64,000 nt of DNA. Origin: Stomoxys calcitrans (lineage: Eukaryota > Arthropoda > Insecta > Diptera > Muscidae). Below, piece after piece: positions 22,535-33,664 of the stretch. The notes under the pieces were generated by a model. That model was not told the DNA's origin. It worked only from the letters and a program-made list of their open reading frames with translations, and ran no database searches. The position numbers were made by a program, and so were the translations under genes. Positions within the stretch are counted from its first letter, which is position 1, and the number at the start of each line of letters is the position of its first letter. The stretch spans positions 68,724,416 to 68,788,415 of the forward strand of contig NC_081553.1 in NCBI RefSeq assembly GCF_963082655.1. Direction: 5' to 3'.

Positions 22535-23871
22535 GGTATTATAACTTATGCATTTGTTTGTAACACCCAAAATTAAGAGAGATAGACCCATTGATAAGTA
22601 TACCGATCGACTCGGAATCACTTTCGATTTAGCTATGCACGTCCGTCTGTCCGTCCGTCCATCCGCCCGTCCATGTTAAATTGTGTACAAACTACAGTTT
22701 GCAATTTTTAAGCGATCGTTTTCAAATCTGGTATGGCCAAGTTTTTCGTCCTAGAGACGAAGCCTATTGAAATTGGAAAAAATCGGTTCAGATTTGGATA
22801 TAGCTTCCATATATATGTTCGTCCGATTTGCAGTAATAATGCAATAAAATTTATTTATTGACCGATTCTCTTGGAATTTGGCAGGAAGGATTATTTTATA
22901 ACTTTCAATATTATTGGTGAATTCCATCAAAATCGGTTCAGATTTGAATATAGCTGCCATATATATGCTCGTCCGATTTGCAGTAATACAGCAATGAAAT
23001 GATTATTTGTTAACCGATTCTCTCGAAATTTGGCAGGAAGGATTTTCTTATGACTTTCAATATTACTTGTGAGTTCAATAAAAATCGGTCCAGATTTCGA
23101 TATAGCTCTCATATATATGTTCGTCCGATTTGCAGAAATACAGCAATGAAATGGTCATTTGTTGACCGATTCTCCCGAAATTTGGCAGGAAGGATTTTCT
23201 TATGACTCTTGTTGTTACTGGTGAATTTCATAGAAGTCGGTTCAAATTTCGATATAGGTCTCATATATATGTTTGTCCGATTTAGAGTAATACAGCAATA
23301 AAATGGTCATTTGTTACCCGGTTCTATCGAAATTTGGCATTAGGGATTTTCTTATGACTCTTGTTGTTACTGGTGAATTTCATAGAAGTCGGTCCAGATT
23401 TGGATATAGCTCCCATATATATGTTCGTCCGATTTGCAGTAATACAGCAATGAAATGATCATTTGTTACCCTATTCTCTCGAAATTTGGCAGGAAGGATT
23501 TTCTTATGACTCTTGTTGTTACTGGTGAGTTTCATAGAAATCGGTTCAGATTTGGATATAGCTCCCATATATATGTTCGTCCGATTTGCAGTAATACAGC
23601 AATAAAATGGTCATTTGTTACCTGGTTCTCTCGAAATTTGGCAGGAAGGTGTTTCTTATGATTTTCAATATTACTGGTGAATTCTATGAAAATTGGTCCA
23701 GATTTGGATATAGCTCCCATATATATGTTCGTCCGATTTGCAGTAATACAGCAATAAAAAGGTCATTTGGTACCCGGTTCTCTCGAAATTTGGCAGGAAT
23801 GATTTTTTTATGACTCTCGTTGTTACTGGTGAATTTCATAGAAATCGGTTAAGATTTAAACATAGCTCTCA
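22535..23871 (+). mobile_element. DINE-like element with regular 152-bp array (left part)
   Basis: A start like the other DINE copies (GGGTATTATAACTTATGC, TTTGTAACACCC) is followed by a (GTCY)n tract (CGTCCGTCTGTCCGTCCG near 22638-22675). More than seven units follow. The word GTTCG/GCTCG before TCCGATTTGCAG falls near 22816, 22967, 23119, 23271, 23423, 23575 and 23727, which gives a period of 151-152 bp. The array is interrupted at 23871 by the Helitron-like element and resumes at 27499. Confidence 0.8.
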
Positions 23872-26139
23872 TCTTATATATAAAAACAATTTGTGTTTGT
23901 TTGTAGGTTTGTTTGTATGTTTGTGTGTTCCTTATAGACTCAGAAACGGCTGAACCGATTTTCTTGAAATTTTCACAGATGCTGCATAATGACGCCGTGG
24001 TGAAAATAGGGTACTACATTTTTTGATATCTGAAGGGGGTGGACCCTCCCCCTTACCCTAATTTTCAGAAAGGCCAGATCTCGGAGATGGGTGGTGCGAT
24101 TTAAGCGAAATTTTGTGTGCTCTCATATAGTACCCAAAAAATAAAAATTTGGTATCCAAAATTCGGATGGGGTACCTAGGGGGACTGCCCCACCCTAAAA
24201 CCTACCAAACATATATTTAGACCAATCATGACAATATGGACTCAAACAAAAGCTATTTAGGATAAGAAAACGTATCTGATATCCATTTGTCGAACAAGTG
24301 CTAGGGGGACCACCCCAACCCTCAAAACACCCCTAAATCGGACATATTTACCGACTATGGCAATATGGGGCTCAAATTAAAGATATTTGCGAGTAGAATA
24401 CGAATCTGATCTCCAAATGTGGGACCACGTTTTCGGGGGTTCACCCCTTCCCCAAAACACCCCCAAACAGGACTTATTTACTGACCATGGGAATATGGTG
24501 CTTAAATAAAAGGTATTTGAGTGTAGAATTCGACTCCGATATCAAAATATGGGACCAAGTGTTTGGGGGCCGCCTCTCCTCAAAAACATCCCCCAATAGG
24601 GACAAATTTACGACAATAGCAAAATGGGGCTCAAATGAAAGGTCTTTGGAAGTAAAGCACGAATTTGATATCAATATTCGGGAAAAGTGTTTATGGGGCC
24701 ATCCCACCACCCAAATAGGATGCATTTGCTGACTATTGCAATTTGAAGATCAAATATGATGGTTTTTAGAGTAGAACACGAATCCGATAAATATTTTGAA
24801 GGCCAACTCACGGAGTGGCCGCCCATCCCCCAAAACACTCCACAAGCCGGTCATGCCGACTATGGAAATATGGGGCTCAAATTAAAGGTATGTGGGAGTA
24901 GACCACATATCTGATATCAACATTAGGGGCCAACTGTCTAGCGGACGTCCCACCACCATAACAACCCCCAAATAGGACATATTTGCTCAACAAGACAATT
25001 TGGGTCTTAAAGAGAGTGGAACTAAATATTTATGGTTTTTAAGGCCAATATCGCAAACCGGCCATATTTGCTGACTTTTGCAATAAGGAGTTTAAATGAG
25101 ATAAGAAAACGAATTAGATACCCAATTTTGAGGCCAAAGGCAATATGGGGTTTAAATATATGAGAATAGAACACGTTGCTGATATATTTTCCGTGCTTAT
25201 TGTTTGGGGGACCATCCCAATCCTCAAAACACCCCTAAATCAGGCATATTTACCGACCATGTTAATGTGGTGCTTTAATGGAAGGTATTGGGGGGTAGAG
25301 CAAGAATTAATAACCACTTTCGGGAACAATTTTCTGGGGGTCTACCCTTTTCCCAAAATACCCGACAAAAAGAAATTTTTTAGTGACCATCGCAATATGA
25401 GGCTCAAGTAGAGGTATTTGGGAGTAGAATATGAATTTTTTACCAAAATGTCGGACCTTGTATTAAGGTCATAACCCCTTCCCCGAAACACCTCTCAAAG
25501 GGTAAAATTTTCCGGGGTAACGGTGGAGGGTCCGCCGTTAAAAAAAAAAATTAAAAATAGACCGATAAGGACAATATGAGTATCAAATGAAAAGTATGCC
25601 GGTGTAGATAACAAATCTGGCATACAAATTCATGTCGAAGTATAGGGGCTCACCCCCCCACTCCCACAAAAACGCCCAAAATGGGCACATTAGCCAATCA
25701 CGGATATATGGGACTCGATTTGTTTGTTCCGTATAGACTGAAAAACGGCAGAACCGATTTTCTCGAAATGTTCGCATATTGTGTAGGTTGGTCTGGAAGC
25801 AAACATAGGCTGTATAATTTTTCGATATCGGAAGAGAGACGAACCCTCCCCTTTATGCCAAAAACACAACCCAAAATCAAATGTGAAACGATCGGGACAA
25901 TATAGGTATCAAATGAAAGGTATTGTAGAATAGAATACGAATATGGTATTAAAATTTAAGTCTAAGTACCCATCGGGTTGCCCCAAGCCCAAAACTGCCC
26001 CAAACAGACATATTGGACATTCATTTCAATATGGGGCTCAAATGAAGGAGTAGATTTCGAATCTGGCATACAAAATCATATCGAAGTATAGGGGGTTACG
26101 CCACTCCTCAAAAACGCCATTAGACCCATTATTATTGTA

Positions 26140-26376
26140 TTGGGTTGCTCAAAAAGTAATTGCTTATTTTTAATATAGTCGGCGTTGACAATTTTTTTCA
26201 CAGCTTGTGACTCTGTAATTGCATTCTTTCTTCTGTCAGTTATCAGCTGTTACTTTTAGCTTGCTTTAGAAAAAAAGTGTAAAAAAAGTTTATTTGATTA
26301 AAGTTCATTCTAAGTTTTATTAAAAATGCATTTACTTTCTTTTAAAAAATCCGCAATTACTTTTTGGGTAACCCAA
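26140..26376 (+). mobile_element. mariner-derived MITE
   Basis: The 237-bp element has inverted ends TTGGGTTGCTCAAAAAGTAA and AATTACTTTTTGGGTAACCC and TA on both sides (26138-26139, 26377-26378). The interior is the 5' untranslated part of the mariner at 11517-12080 joined directly to its last codons and 3' end (TTTGATTAAAGTTC), so the whole transposase frame is deleted. Nested inside the Helitron-like element, hence younger than it. Confidence 0.9.
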
Positions 26377-27365
26377 TACTATATGATACCGATTTTCTTA
26401 ACATTCTCATAGATTGTGTACGTTTGTCTGGAAGGAAACATAGGCTATATAATTTTAAGATATCGGGTGGAGGTGGACCCTCCCCCTTACCCCAAAAACG
26501 CCACCCATACCCAAAAATGGTCCGATGGGCACAATAAGGGTATCAAATGTAAGGTATTGGAGACCTGAACACGAATATGGTATTATGATTTGGGTGCAAG
26601 TACCCAGCGCCTCCCCCCCCCCCAAACCCAAAACTTCTCTGATATATTTGACATATTAGAGAAGTGTCAATATGGGATTCAAATGAAATTTGTTAGGCAG
26701 TAGATTACAAATATGGCGTACAATATTAGGTTCATGTAATGGGAGGTCGCCCACCCCCAAATTCACCCAAATAGGCAAATATGGGATTCAAATGAAATTT
26801 GTTAGGCAGTAGATTACAAATATGGCATACAACATTAGGTTCAAGTAATGGGAGGTCGTCCGCCCCCAATTTCCCCCAAATAGGCATATTAGCCTACCAT
26901 GGCTATATAGGACTCAAATCAAAAGTATTAGGGAGTAGATTACGAATATGACATTAAAATTTGCGTTCAAGCCTAGGTGGCGCTTTTCCTCCTAAAGATA
27001 CGTCAAATAGGTTATTTGATCCATTACGACAATATGGTACTCAAATGAAAGGAAATCTGAGAGTAGAAAACGAATTTGATATCCAATTTAGAAGCCAAGT
27101 GTTTTGCGGTACGCCCTAAAGCACCCCCTAAACTGAACTTCATTTCCGTTAGGAATAAAAAACGAATTTGATCTATATATTTTCGGTGCAAGGTGCCGGT
27201 GGCCAACCCAGCCCCAAAAAACACCATCCGAACGGTTCATATTTACCGGACATGACAATATGGGGCTGAAATTAAATGGATTTGGAAATGCATCACAAAT
27301 TTTATATCCATATTTGAGTCGAAATGTCTGAGGTGCCATCCCTTCCCTAATGAGAACATTACCCA

Positions 27366-27430
27366 CCGCCTTGTCCGATGTTCTCGCCAGGATTCGAACG
27401 CGTTCAGCGTCATAGGCTACAATGGCACGA
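27366..27430 (-). mobile_element. SINE-like head carried inside the Helitron-like element
   Basis: TGTTCTCGCCAGGATTCGAA and GTTCAGCGTCATAGGC are the complement of the tRNA-like head with its B box. They run into ACAATGGCACGAATTCGATA and TCCGCAT exactly as in the second Helitron-family copy at about 60720-60790. Confidence 0.65.
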
Positions 27431-27498
27431 ATTCGATATCCGCATCTAGGGCGAAGTGAGTTAAAGAAAGCGCAGCGGAGCGGACCCGGTTCGGCTAG

Positions 27499-27625
27499 TA
27501 TATATATATCGCCTGATTTTCATTTGTCATTTGTCAACCGTAGTTCTTACACTTTGAACATATTTGCTTTGCTCGAAATTTGTTACAGGAATTTAAATAA
27601 TCTATTTAGAAACATCCGCCGAGGT
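27499..27625 (+). mobile_element. DINE-like 152-bp array (right part)
   Basis: After the CTAG end of the Helitron-like element the interrupted unit resumes: TATATATATCGCCTGATTTT, CATTTGTCAACCGTAG, CTCGAAATTTGTTACAGG. This corresponds to the words following AGCTCCCATATA in units at 23400-23820. It fades into non-repeat sequence by about 27625. Confidence 0.6.
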
Positions 27626-27785
27626 CCATCAAAATTGGTTGTGGCCCCCTTCTTGTGTTTATAGGGTAGGTGCCTGACTTTTGCCTTTCCTTACTGCTTT
27701 TAACTTTAACTTTGAAAAGACTTAACAAAATTTTGTACAGCTCTCAAGAACCTGTATGAAAGATTGACCTATTTGACACTTTTCT

Positions 27786-28211
27786 CTAGTTTGCATTTCC
27801 TGTATTCTGAGTTGTTTTCAACTTTTCGCAAAACTTCAAAACATATTCCATTGATTTGCTTTCAAATTCGATGACTCGAGTTAACCTGTCATCTATGATG
27901 AACGTCTCCTCCATTAAAGACTCATTGCCTGCCGCCACGTTGCTCAGGTAAATGAGTTCAGTGAACAAATAACACTGAGTTCTCAATGAATCCATTAGAA
28001 TATATTTTCCCATTGATTTTCTATGCAAAAAAGATTGCAAATATTCATCAAAGGCTATGCGATGAAGCGCTGTTTGGGCACAGTGCTCTAGGTGTGGACA
28101 AACAAAAATGTGCTGTGTATTGAGTTGTCCAAAAAAATTTTGTTTTTGATTCAATGGAAAAGAATGCTGAGGCAATGATGTTAAGTTGTCCATTCCATGT
28201 ATCAAAATCAT
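27786..28211 (-). CDS. Candidate small host gene or exon, unknown function (141 aa)
   Basis: I do not recognise this protein. The uninterrupted 141-codon ORF lies in one of the few transposon-poor stretches and has ordinary composition: no runs, no array periodicity, a charged C-terminal half (TRVIEFESKSMEYVLKFCEK). No signal peptide or membrane segment is evident. Upstream on the minus strand are TATAAAA (28238-28232) and CCAAT (28294-28290), a plausible core promoter. The TATA box is so close to the first ATG (28211) that the second in-frame Met (residue 7, 28193) may be the true start if that promoter is used. No AATAAA polyadenylation signal is seen within about 150 bp of the stop, so it could be one exon of a longer gene, or a chance ORF. 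Confidence 0.35.
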   Translation of the reverse strand: MILIHGMDNLTSLPQHSFPLNQKQNFFGQLNTQHIFVCPHLEHCAQTALHRIAFDEYLQSFLHRKSMGKYILMDSLRTQCYLFTELIYLSNVAAGNESLMEETFIIDDRLTRVIEFESKSMEYVLKFCEKLKTTQNTGNAN

Positions 28212-28231
28212 TAATTTAGTTATCAGCTAAA

Positions 28232-28294
28232 TTTTATAGCAATTGCAGTATCGAAACACTGTTCCACTGGCTTTGTAGGCTGGCTTTTTATTGG
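28232..28294 (-). promoter_or_regulatory. Possible TATA and CCAAT boxes
   Basis: On the minus strand CCAAT (28294-28290) and TATAAAA (28238-28232) are spaced about 52 bp apart, ahead of the 141-codon ORF. Both motifs occur by chance in AT-rich DNA, so the support is weak. Confidence 0.25.
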
Positions 28295-28794
28295 TCAATG
28301 ATATTTGTTTTCTGAACCTGCTGATTCTCTGCTAAGCCTATGCGACTTAGTCGCATTTAAAAATCCAACATTCAAGCGAAAACAAATCAGTATTCAAATT
28401 AGTCATACGAGTGGAATGGTCCATTTTAATGTAGCCTTATAGTCCTTGATGTCAAATGCGTTTGGGCTTGCAATTGCTTATAACCATAGACTATATGTAT
28501 CAGAAAATACCAGAAAATGAATATTGTGTGAAAAGTTTCCAGTCTTTTCAAGGACGTTAATCTATTCATGAATTTCATTGCATTTGATTGTCGTAATCTG
28601 TAAAATTGAAAAATTTGGGTTAAATTCAATATGCTTAAAGAATTTTTTGAAGCTTTATATGACCTCGACAACTTCATTGTAATGTACGCCAAACTATGTC
28701 AATGTCTGCTCTTGTAGATATTTTTAAGTTGCCGTGTGCTTTGCTACGACCTTGAATGCATTTGGGAAAATTGAGATTTATTTAAAGACAAGTT

Positions 28795-28945
28795 GGACCA
28801 GGTCCGCTCCGCTGCACCTTTGTACACTTTCTAATAGATTTTATTCGAGCCCTATGTTGCCTTGTTTGGGGATGGGACGGCCACTCAAACATTTCGTCAA
28901 GAATTCTGATGTCGAATTCGCCCTCTACTCCAAAGTACCTTTCCT
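28795..28945 (-). mobile_element. Helitron-family 3' fragment
   Basis: GACCAGGTCCGCTCCGCTGC is the complement of the Helitron-like 3' end (GCAGCGGAGC-GGACCCGG). GTTTGGGGATGGGACGGCC and the following text resemble body units, also in complement. It lies directly upstream of the LINE start. Confidence 0.5.
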
Positions 28946-30815
28946 TTGTGCTCCATGGTTGTTTTCTGTATTGGTGTTTGCTTTTGTTTTCTTCTGGTTG
29001 TTCAAATGATGGGTGATTTCAAAATACATTTGGCCAATATACGAGGATTGAGGGTGAATTTCTTTTCATTTTCACCATCCTAACATTCTAGTTTTTTGTG
29101 AGAACCAGATGTGTGATGATTCAGATCCACAGGATTTTCACATCCCTGGGTACCACACTCTGTCTTTTTATTTCGCACAGAGGCCTTGTGGTTTGATGAT
29201 GATGTAGTGTTCCAAAGACCACAACACCTGGACTCACAGGATCCTGAATTTAACTCCCTTTGGGTTAAATTCGGGATTGGATCACATATACTGCACTTCG
29301 GATTTTTATAAAGAAGTTCAAACTCAGAAAGGGAGGCTTCCAAGAGCGGCTTTGACGCCCTTTTTGATTCCATTACAAATATTTTGGAGGATTTTCCGGG
29401 CAGTGAAATCGTTGTCGCTGGGGATTTCAATGTCTCCAGCTCGACGACTCCTGAGGGCCCATACGTTGAACTTTTCGCTGCGCCCAATGGCTTGGCGCAA
29501 CTAGTGAACGAACCGACACACATCGCAGGTGTCTAAGTGTACCAAAATAATACTCTTGGCCTTTCTTTAACTTGAAAAGTATGAAGTCAATACTTTTGCA
29601 CCTCTTGGTAACTCCGATCACTGCATTGTTTCAGCATCATTTTCGTATTCTGCTCTTCGTACTGCTTCCTCCCCAGTCCCGAAGTGGTCAATATTTTTAT
29701 ACGAAAAAGCACATAGGGCTGAGCTCAATGGATTCTTTCAGCATTTTAATTGACGATATAAAAGCTGCTGCTGAAATGATTGAGAAGATAATTTTAAATG
29801 GAATGAGGACATTGATTCCAGTTAAGACTATAACGGCTAAATCAGACGACAAAAGGTGGTTTAACCAGACATGCAGAGATGCTGTCAAATCGAAAGAGGT
29901 GGCATTCAGGAAATGGCGCATTCAGGCCAATACCGAAATGCTGCGCAAACGGGGAAGATCTTCGTGTGACAATGTGCTTAGGCGCGAAAAATTTCTGTGC
30001 GAACAGCGTCTGCGTACTAAGGTTCTTGCTTCTACACGAGGAAGTAAGAGCTTTTGGTCGTTCGTGAAAAGAGTAAAGGGTAGTTCTTCATCTATTCCAA
30101 CTCTTGTTAAGGACGATCAAACGCTCACTAACCCGGATGATAAGGCTAACCAGTTTGGCTGATATATTTGCAGGGAACTCTTCCTTAACGGATAGCAATC
30201 AACCCCTCCCCTTAATCGAGAATGTATCTGGCGTCATGCCCCAAATATTTTTTCAAACTCGTGGAGTTAAAAGGGTTCTTGAAAATCTAGACGTAAATAA
30301 ATCACCGGACCCTGATGGCATATCAACACTTGTCTTACGCAAGGGTTCTTCGACGCTCGCTCGTGCATTACGCAACCTTTTCAACCTTGCCTACCGTGCG
30401 GGAGTCTTCCCGGCGCGTTGGAAGGTTGCGAACGTTCAGCCAATACCCAAGAAGGGTGAGGCAAACAACTCTGCGTGTTATCGGACAATTGCGATATGCT
30501 CCGCTCTCTCCAAGGTCATGGAGAGCGTGGTTAATCACCATCTTGTGAGGTATTTAGTATGAGTTCCGCAAGAATCGCTCCACAAGCGACTTCATGGCAC
30601 TTCTGTCGGAACGTTGGAGTCTCTCAATCCACCAGTTTGGTGAGAGCAAGGTTGTGGCTCTGGATATCTCCAAGGCTTTTGATAGGGTCCGGCACAGTGC
30701 ACTACTATCAAAGCTAGTCGCATTTGGTGTCGGTAATGGCTTCGTTCGATTTATTTCAAGCCTTCTCAGAGATCGCACTATTCGAGACGCTATAGATGGG
30801 TTCTCATCCAAATTG

Positions 30816-30891
30816 CAAATTTTGCAAGTTTTGCCCATGAACATTCCATTAAGGAACAGGGAGCTAATCCTGGGTTCACATCCAATGAGCA
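30816..30891 (-). mobile_element. 5'-truncated SINE inserted in LINE reverse transcriptase
   Basis: The 76-bp insertion carries the complement of the SINE tail (TTTTGCCCATGAACATTCC, TTAAGGAACAGGG) and part of the body (CACATCCAATGAGCA). CAAATTG flanks it at 30809-30815 and 30892-30898. Without it the LINE frame reads SSKLTAGVPQGS across the join, the expected RT sequence. Confidence 0.8.
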
Positions 30892-31762
30892 CAAATTGAC
30901 CGCAGGTGTACCCCAGGGCTCTGTTCTTTCTCCTTCTCTTTTTCCAATTTTCATCAACGATCTGTTGGGTCAGACATCGAATCCGATCTACTCATTTGCG
31001 GATGACAGCAATCTCTGTCATTCGTACTCATTCGACCATAGGCCGAGTCTTCAAGAGATTGAGGACAATTGGCGGGTTATGGACGATACACTCTGCCAGG
31101 ATTTGCTGGCCATTTCTGAGTGGGGTCAAATGAATCGAGTAGATTTTGATGCACGGAAGACTCAGTGCTGCTTGTTGTCACACAAGCGATTCGCTGACCC
31201 ATTACGATCATCCTTGTATATCAATGGTGTAGATGTTGAGCAATCAGAAGCTCTTGATGTTCTGGGCATGAAAATACAAAGTGATGTCCGTTGGGCTAAA
31301 CATGTATTTGAAGTGTCGAAAGAAGCATTCAAGTGTTTATACTTCCTTAAACGGTGTAAGAATTACTTCACTCCGTCTGATCATCTTAGCATCTACACCA
31401 CTTTCATAAGGCCGAAAATGGAGTATAACTCACATGGAGCTTCAAAATCATCCCTGGAGTTACTGGACCGTGTACAGAGGAGAGCGATGGCGTTGATTGG
31501 GAACTGTGGGGTATCCAACTCTATTGCCTCCCTTCATCATCGTCGTAATATGGGTTGTTTGGCGCTGTTCTATCAATACTTTCATGGTGTGTGTTTGTCT
31601 GATATTCGTCTTCTTATTCCTGATGCAAGGATATATGTCAGGGATACTAGACATTCCAGGAACTCACAAGCGTTTGTAATTGATTGACCAGCGGACCGCA
31701 CAATGCATTATAGAGAGAATTCTTTTTTCCGCCCGATCCGTTCGTATGTGGAATCGACTTTC

Positions 31763-31820
31763 AAATTGCAATTTTTTTTGCAAATTTTGCCCATGAACAT
31801 TCCACTAAGGAACAGGGGCC
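31763..31820 (-). mobile_element. 5'-truncated SINE inserted in LINE C-terminus
   Basis: A 58-bp piece of the SINE tail (TTTTGCCCATGAACATTCC, ACTAAGGAACAGGGG) is flanked by the perfect 11-bp duplication AATCGACTTTC at 31752-31762 and 31821-31831. Without it the LINE frame reads WNRLSANVFP, matching the conserved end of such ORFs. Confidence 0.85.
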
Positions 31821-31949
31821 AATCGACTTTCGGCTAATGTTTTTCCCACCCACTTTGACATCCAAAGCTTTAGACAAATGTCAATAAGCACTACATTATT
31901 TCCACGGATTCCACTAAGAATGTTCCCTTATTAACAAAATTTTAATTGC

Positions 31950-32740
31950 GAGCGAGGCTTCTATGATCTCAAGAATTCACATCGGGGTACCGGTATTTAA
32001 AGGGCCTGTAGCAGACCACAAGCCGATTAAGATCATACTAAGCACGGATGCTAGCAGTCGTAACAGGAGTCATTGTGTCAAATTTAAGCCAAACTTGATG
32101 AAAACTGAACCTTCCAGGGGATCAATAAGTCAAATTCGGGGAACTGCTTATGTGGGGGCTACATTAGATTATAGACAGATTCGGTTGATACCCGGCGTAA
32201 GTCGTAGCAGAAGTTTTTGTGCCAAATTTCAGCCAAATCGGGTGAAAATGGACTCAAGAAATCAAAACTAGGTATCGATTTATATCGGGGCTATATTAGT
32301 TTTTGGACCGATTGGGATCATACTCGGCCCGGATGTTGGAAGTTAGAACAGAAATTCATGTGCCAAATTTTAGCCAAATCGGATCAAAATTGAGGCCTTT
32401 AGGGGCCTCATAACTTTGAATCGGTAAATAGGGGGGCTATATCAAAATCTGAATCGATATGGCCCATTTACAATCCCCAAAGATCTACATCGATAAGATC
32501 GCTCTGTGGAAATTTTCAAGTGGTTATCTTTATTTGATCGACCGCTATCGTGACTCTCACAGACGGGCGGAGAGACGGACATGGTTGGATCGACTTAAAA
32601 TATCAAGACGATCACGAATGTATATTCTTAGTGGGATCGCAGATCAGTATTTCGAGGTGCTACAAACGGAATGATTAGATAAGTATGACCCTAATCCTAT
32701 GATGGTGGGTATAACCAGTTCAAGAGTGTACAGTACGGCT
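31950..32740 (-). mobile_element. DINE-like element with tandem array
   Basis: Units contain AGCCAAATCGGGTGAAAATG, GACCGATTGGGATCATACTC and GGCTATATC. At the right is the complement of (GTCY)n (ACAGACGGGCGGAGAGACGG), GACGATCACGAATGTATATT and the end AAACGGAATGATTAG, ATGATGGTGGGTATAA. The left palindromic end is not visible. Confidence 0.65.
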
Positions 32741-32820
32741 GTCCCGAATGTTATATAGCCTCCACCCTGGATGACATTTATCAAGTTCTGTGGACGGTTT
32801 CTCTTAATAGCCAGAAACTA

Positions 32821-33664
32821 AACAAGTAAAAGCGTGCCAAGTTTGACCCGGCCGAATCTTGGGAACCCACCACCATGAATTCTACTAAAGATTTATACAA
32901 ACTAAATTTAGTTGAAGGGCATAATTTTATTCTCCATACCAAACTTCTGTCAAACCAACAAAAAGTAAAGCTTTTAGGAACCGAACCAGCATGATCGAGA
33001 GCATGGGATCGGATTAAAGAATGATGTAAGAAGTCGTAACAGAACACCACATGCAAAAATTCAGCCAAATCGGACATAAATTGCGGCTTGGGCTCATTAA
33101 GTCAAATCGGGGGATTGGTTTATATGGCAGCTGTATCAGGTTATAGACCGATTTGGACCGTACTAGGCACAGTTGTTGGAAGTCGCAACGGAACACTACA
33201 TGCTCAATTTCAGCCAAAGCGGACAAAAATTGCGGCTTGTAAGGGTTCAAGAAATCAAATCGGGAGATTGGTTTATATGGGAACCATTGGACCATACTAG
33301 GCACAGTTGTTGGGAGTCGTAATGAACCAGTATGTGCGAAATTTCAGCCAAATTGGACAAAACCTGCGGCTTCCAGGGGCCCAAGAAGTCGAATCGGGAG
33401 ATCGGCTTATATGTTAGTTATATCAGGTTATAAACCGATTTGGACCGTACTTAGCACAGGTGTTATTGGAAGTCATAACAAAACACTATTTGTGAAATTT
33501 CAGCCAAATCGGACAAAAGCTGCGGCTTCCAGGAGCCCAAGAAGTCAAATCGGGAAGTCGGTTTATATGGGAGCTATATCTAAATCTGAACCGATATGGC
33601 TCATTTGCAATCCCCAACGACCTACATCAATATTAAGTATCTACGCAAAATTTCAAGCGGCTAG
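32821..33664 (-). mobile_element. DINE-like element, right end missing
   Basis: It starts AAGTAAAAGCGTGCCAAGTT with GACCCGGCCGAA (decayed palindrome). The same leader as the 12561 element follows (TTATACAAACTAAATTTAGT, TGAAGGGCATAATTTTATTC), then about four array units with GGTTTATATGGCAGCTGTAT and CCGATTTGGACCGTAC. It breaks off after AATTTCAAGCGGCTAGC, before any (GTCY)n tract. Confidence 0.7.

Larger units (their letters stand above)
23872..27498 (+). mobile_element. Helitron-like element inserted into the 152-bp array
   Basis: The element starts TCTTATATATAAAAAC and ends CGGTTCGGCTAG. It is preceded by A and followed by T, with no target duplication, which are the Helitron rules (5'-TC, CTRR-3', insertion between A and T). 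Joining the flanks restores the array phrase AGCTCTCA+TATATAT, equivalent to AGCTCCCATATATAT in neighbouring units. The body holds irregular ~130-bp units with CTCAAATGAAAGGTATT and C-rich blocks. It encodes no Rep/helicase, so it is non-autonomous. The 3' region carries a tRNA-like SINE remnant (27366-27430). A mariner MITE is nested at 26140. A near-duplicate ~110-bp unit is seen at 26669-26775 and from 26779. Confidence 0.8.
27626..28794. other. Low-repeat host-like DNA around a candidate ORF
   Basis: Apart from the 141-codon minus-strand ORF described separately, no repeat family of the window is recognised. An 88-codon minus ORF at 28692-28426 is not supported by any domain or clear initiation context. 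Confidence 0.4.
29010..31945 (+). mobile_element. CR1/Jockey-like LINE, near full-length, inactive
   Basis: The endonuclease starts near 29020 (LANIRGLRVNFFSF) and has VVAGDFNVSSS near 29415 and PLGNSDHCIVSASF near 29600, the GDFN and SDH catalytic blocks. The linker has SFWSFVKRVKG. The RT has LENLDVNKSPDPDGIS (about 30275), VALDISKAFDRVRHS (30655), GVPQGSVLSP (30905) and FADDSNLCHS (31000) as active site. The C-terminus has LDRVQRRAMALIGNCGVSNS and RLSANVFPTHFDIQ, ending FRQMSISTTL-like text near 31890. Stops and frameshifts break it, two of them caused by SINE insertions. No poly-A tail is visible, but the same family's tail at 38768-38885 ends in poly-A. Clade not resolved. Confidence 0.85.

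Noticed and set aside
29080..29523. 147-codon minus-strand ORF
   Set aside because: It is the antisense shadow of the endonuclease domain of the plus-strand CR1/Jockey-like LINE.
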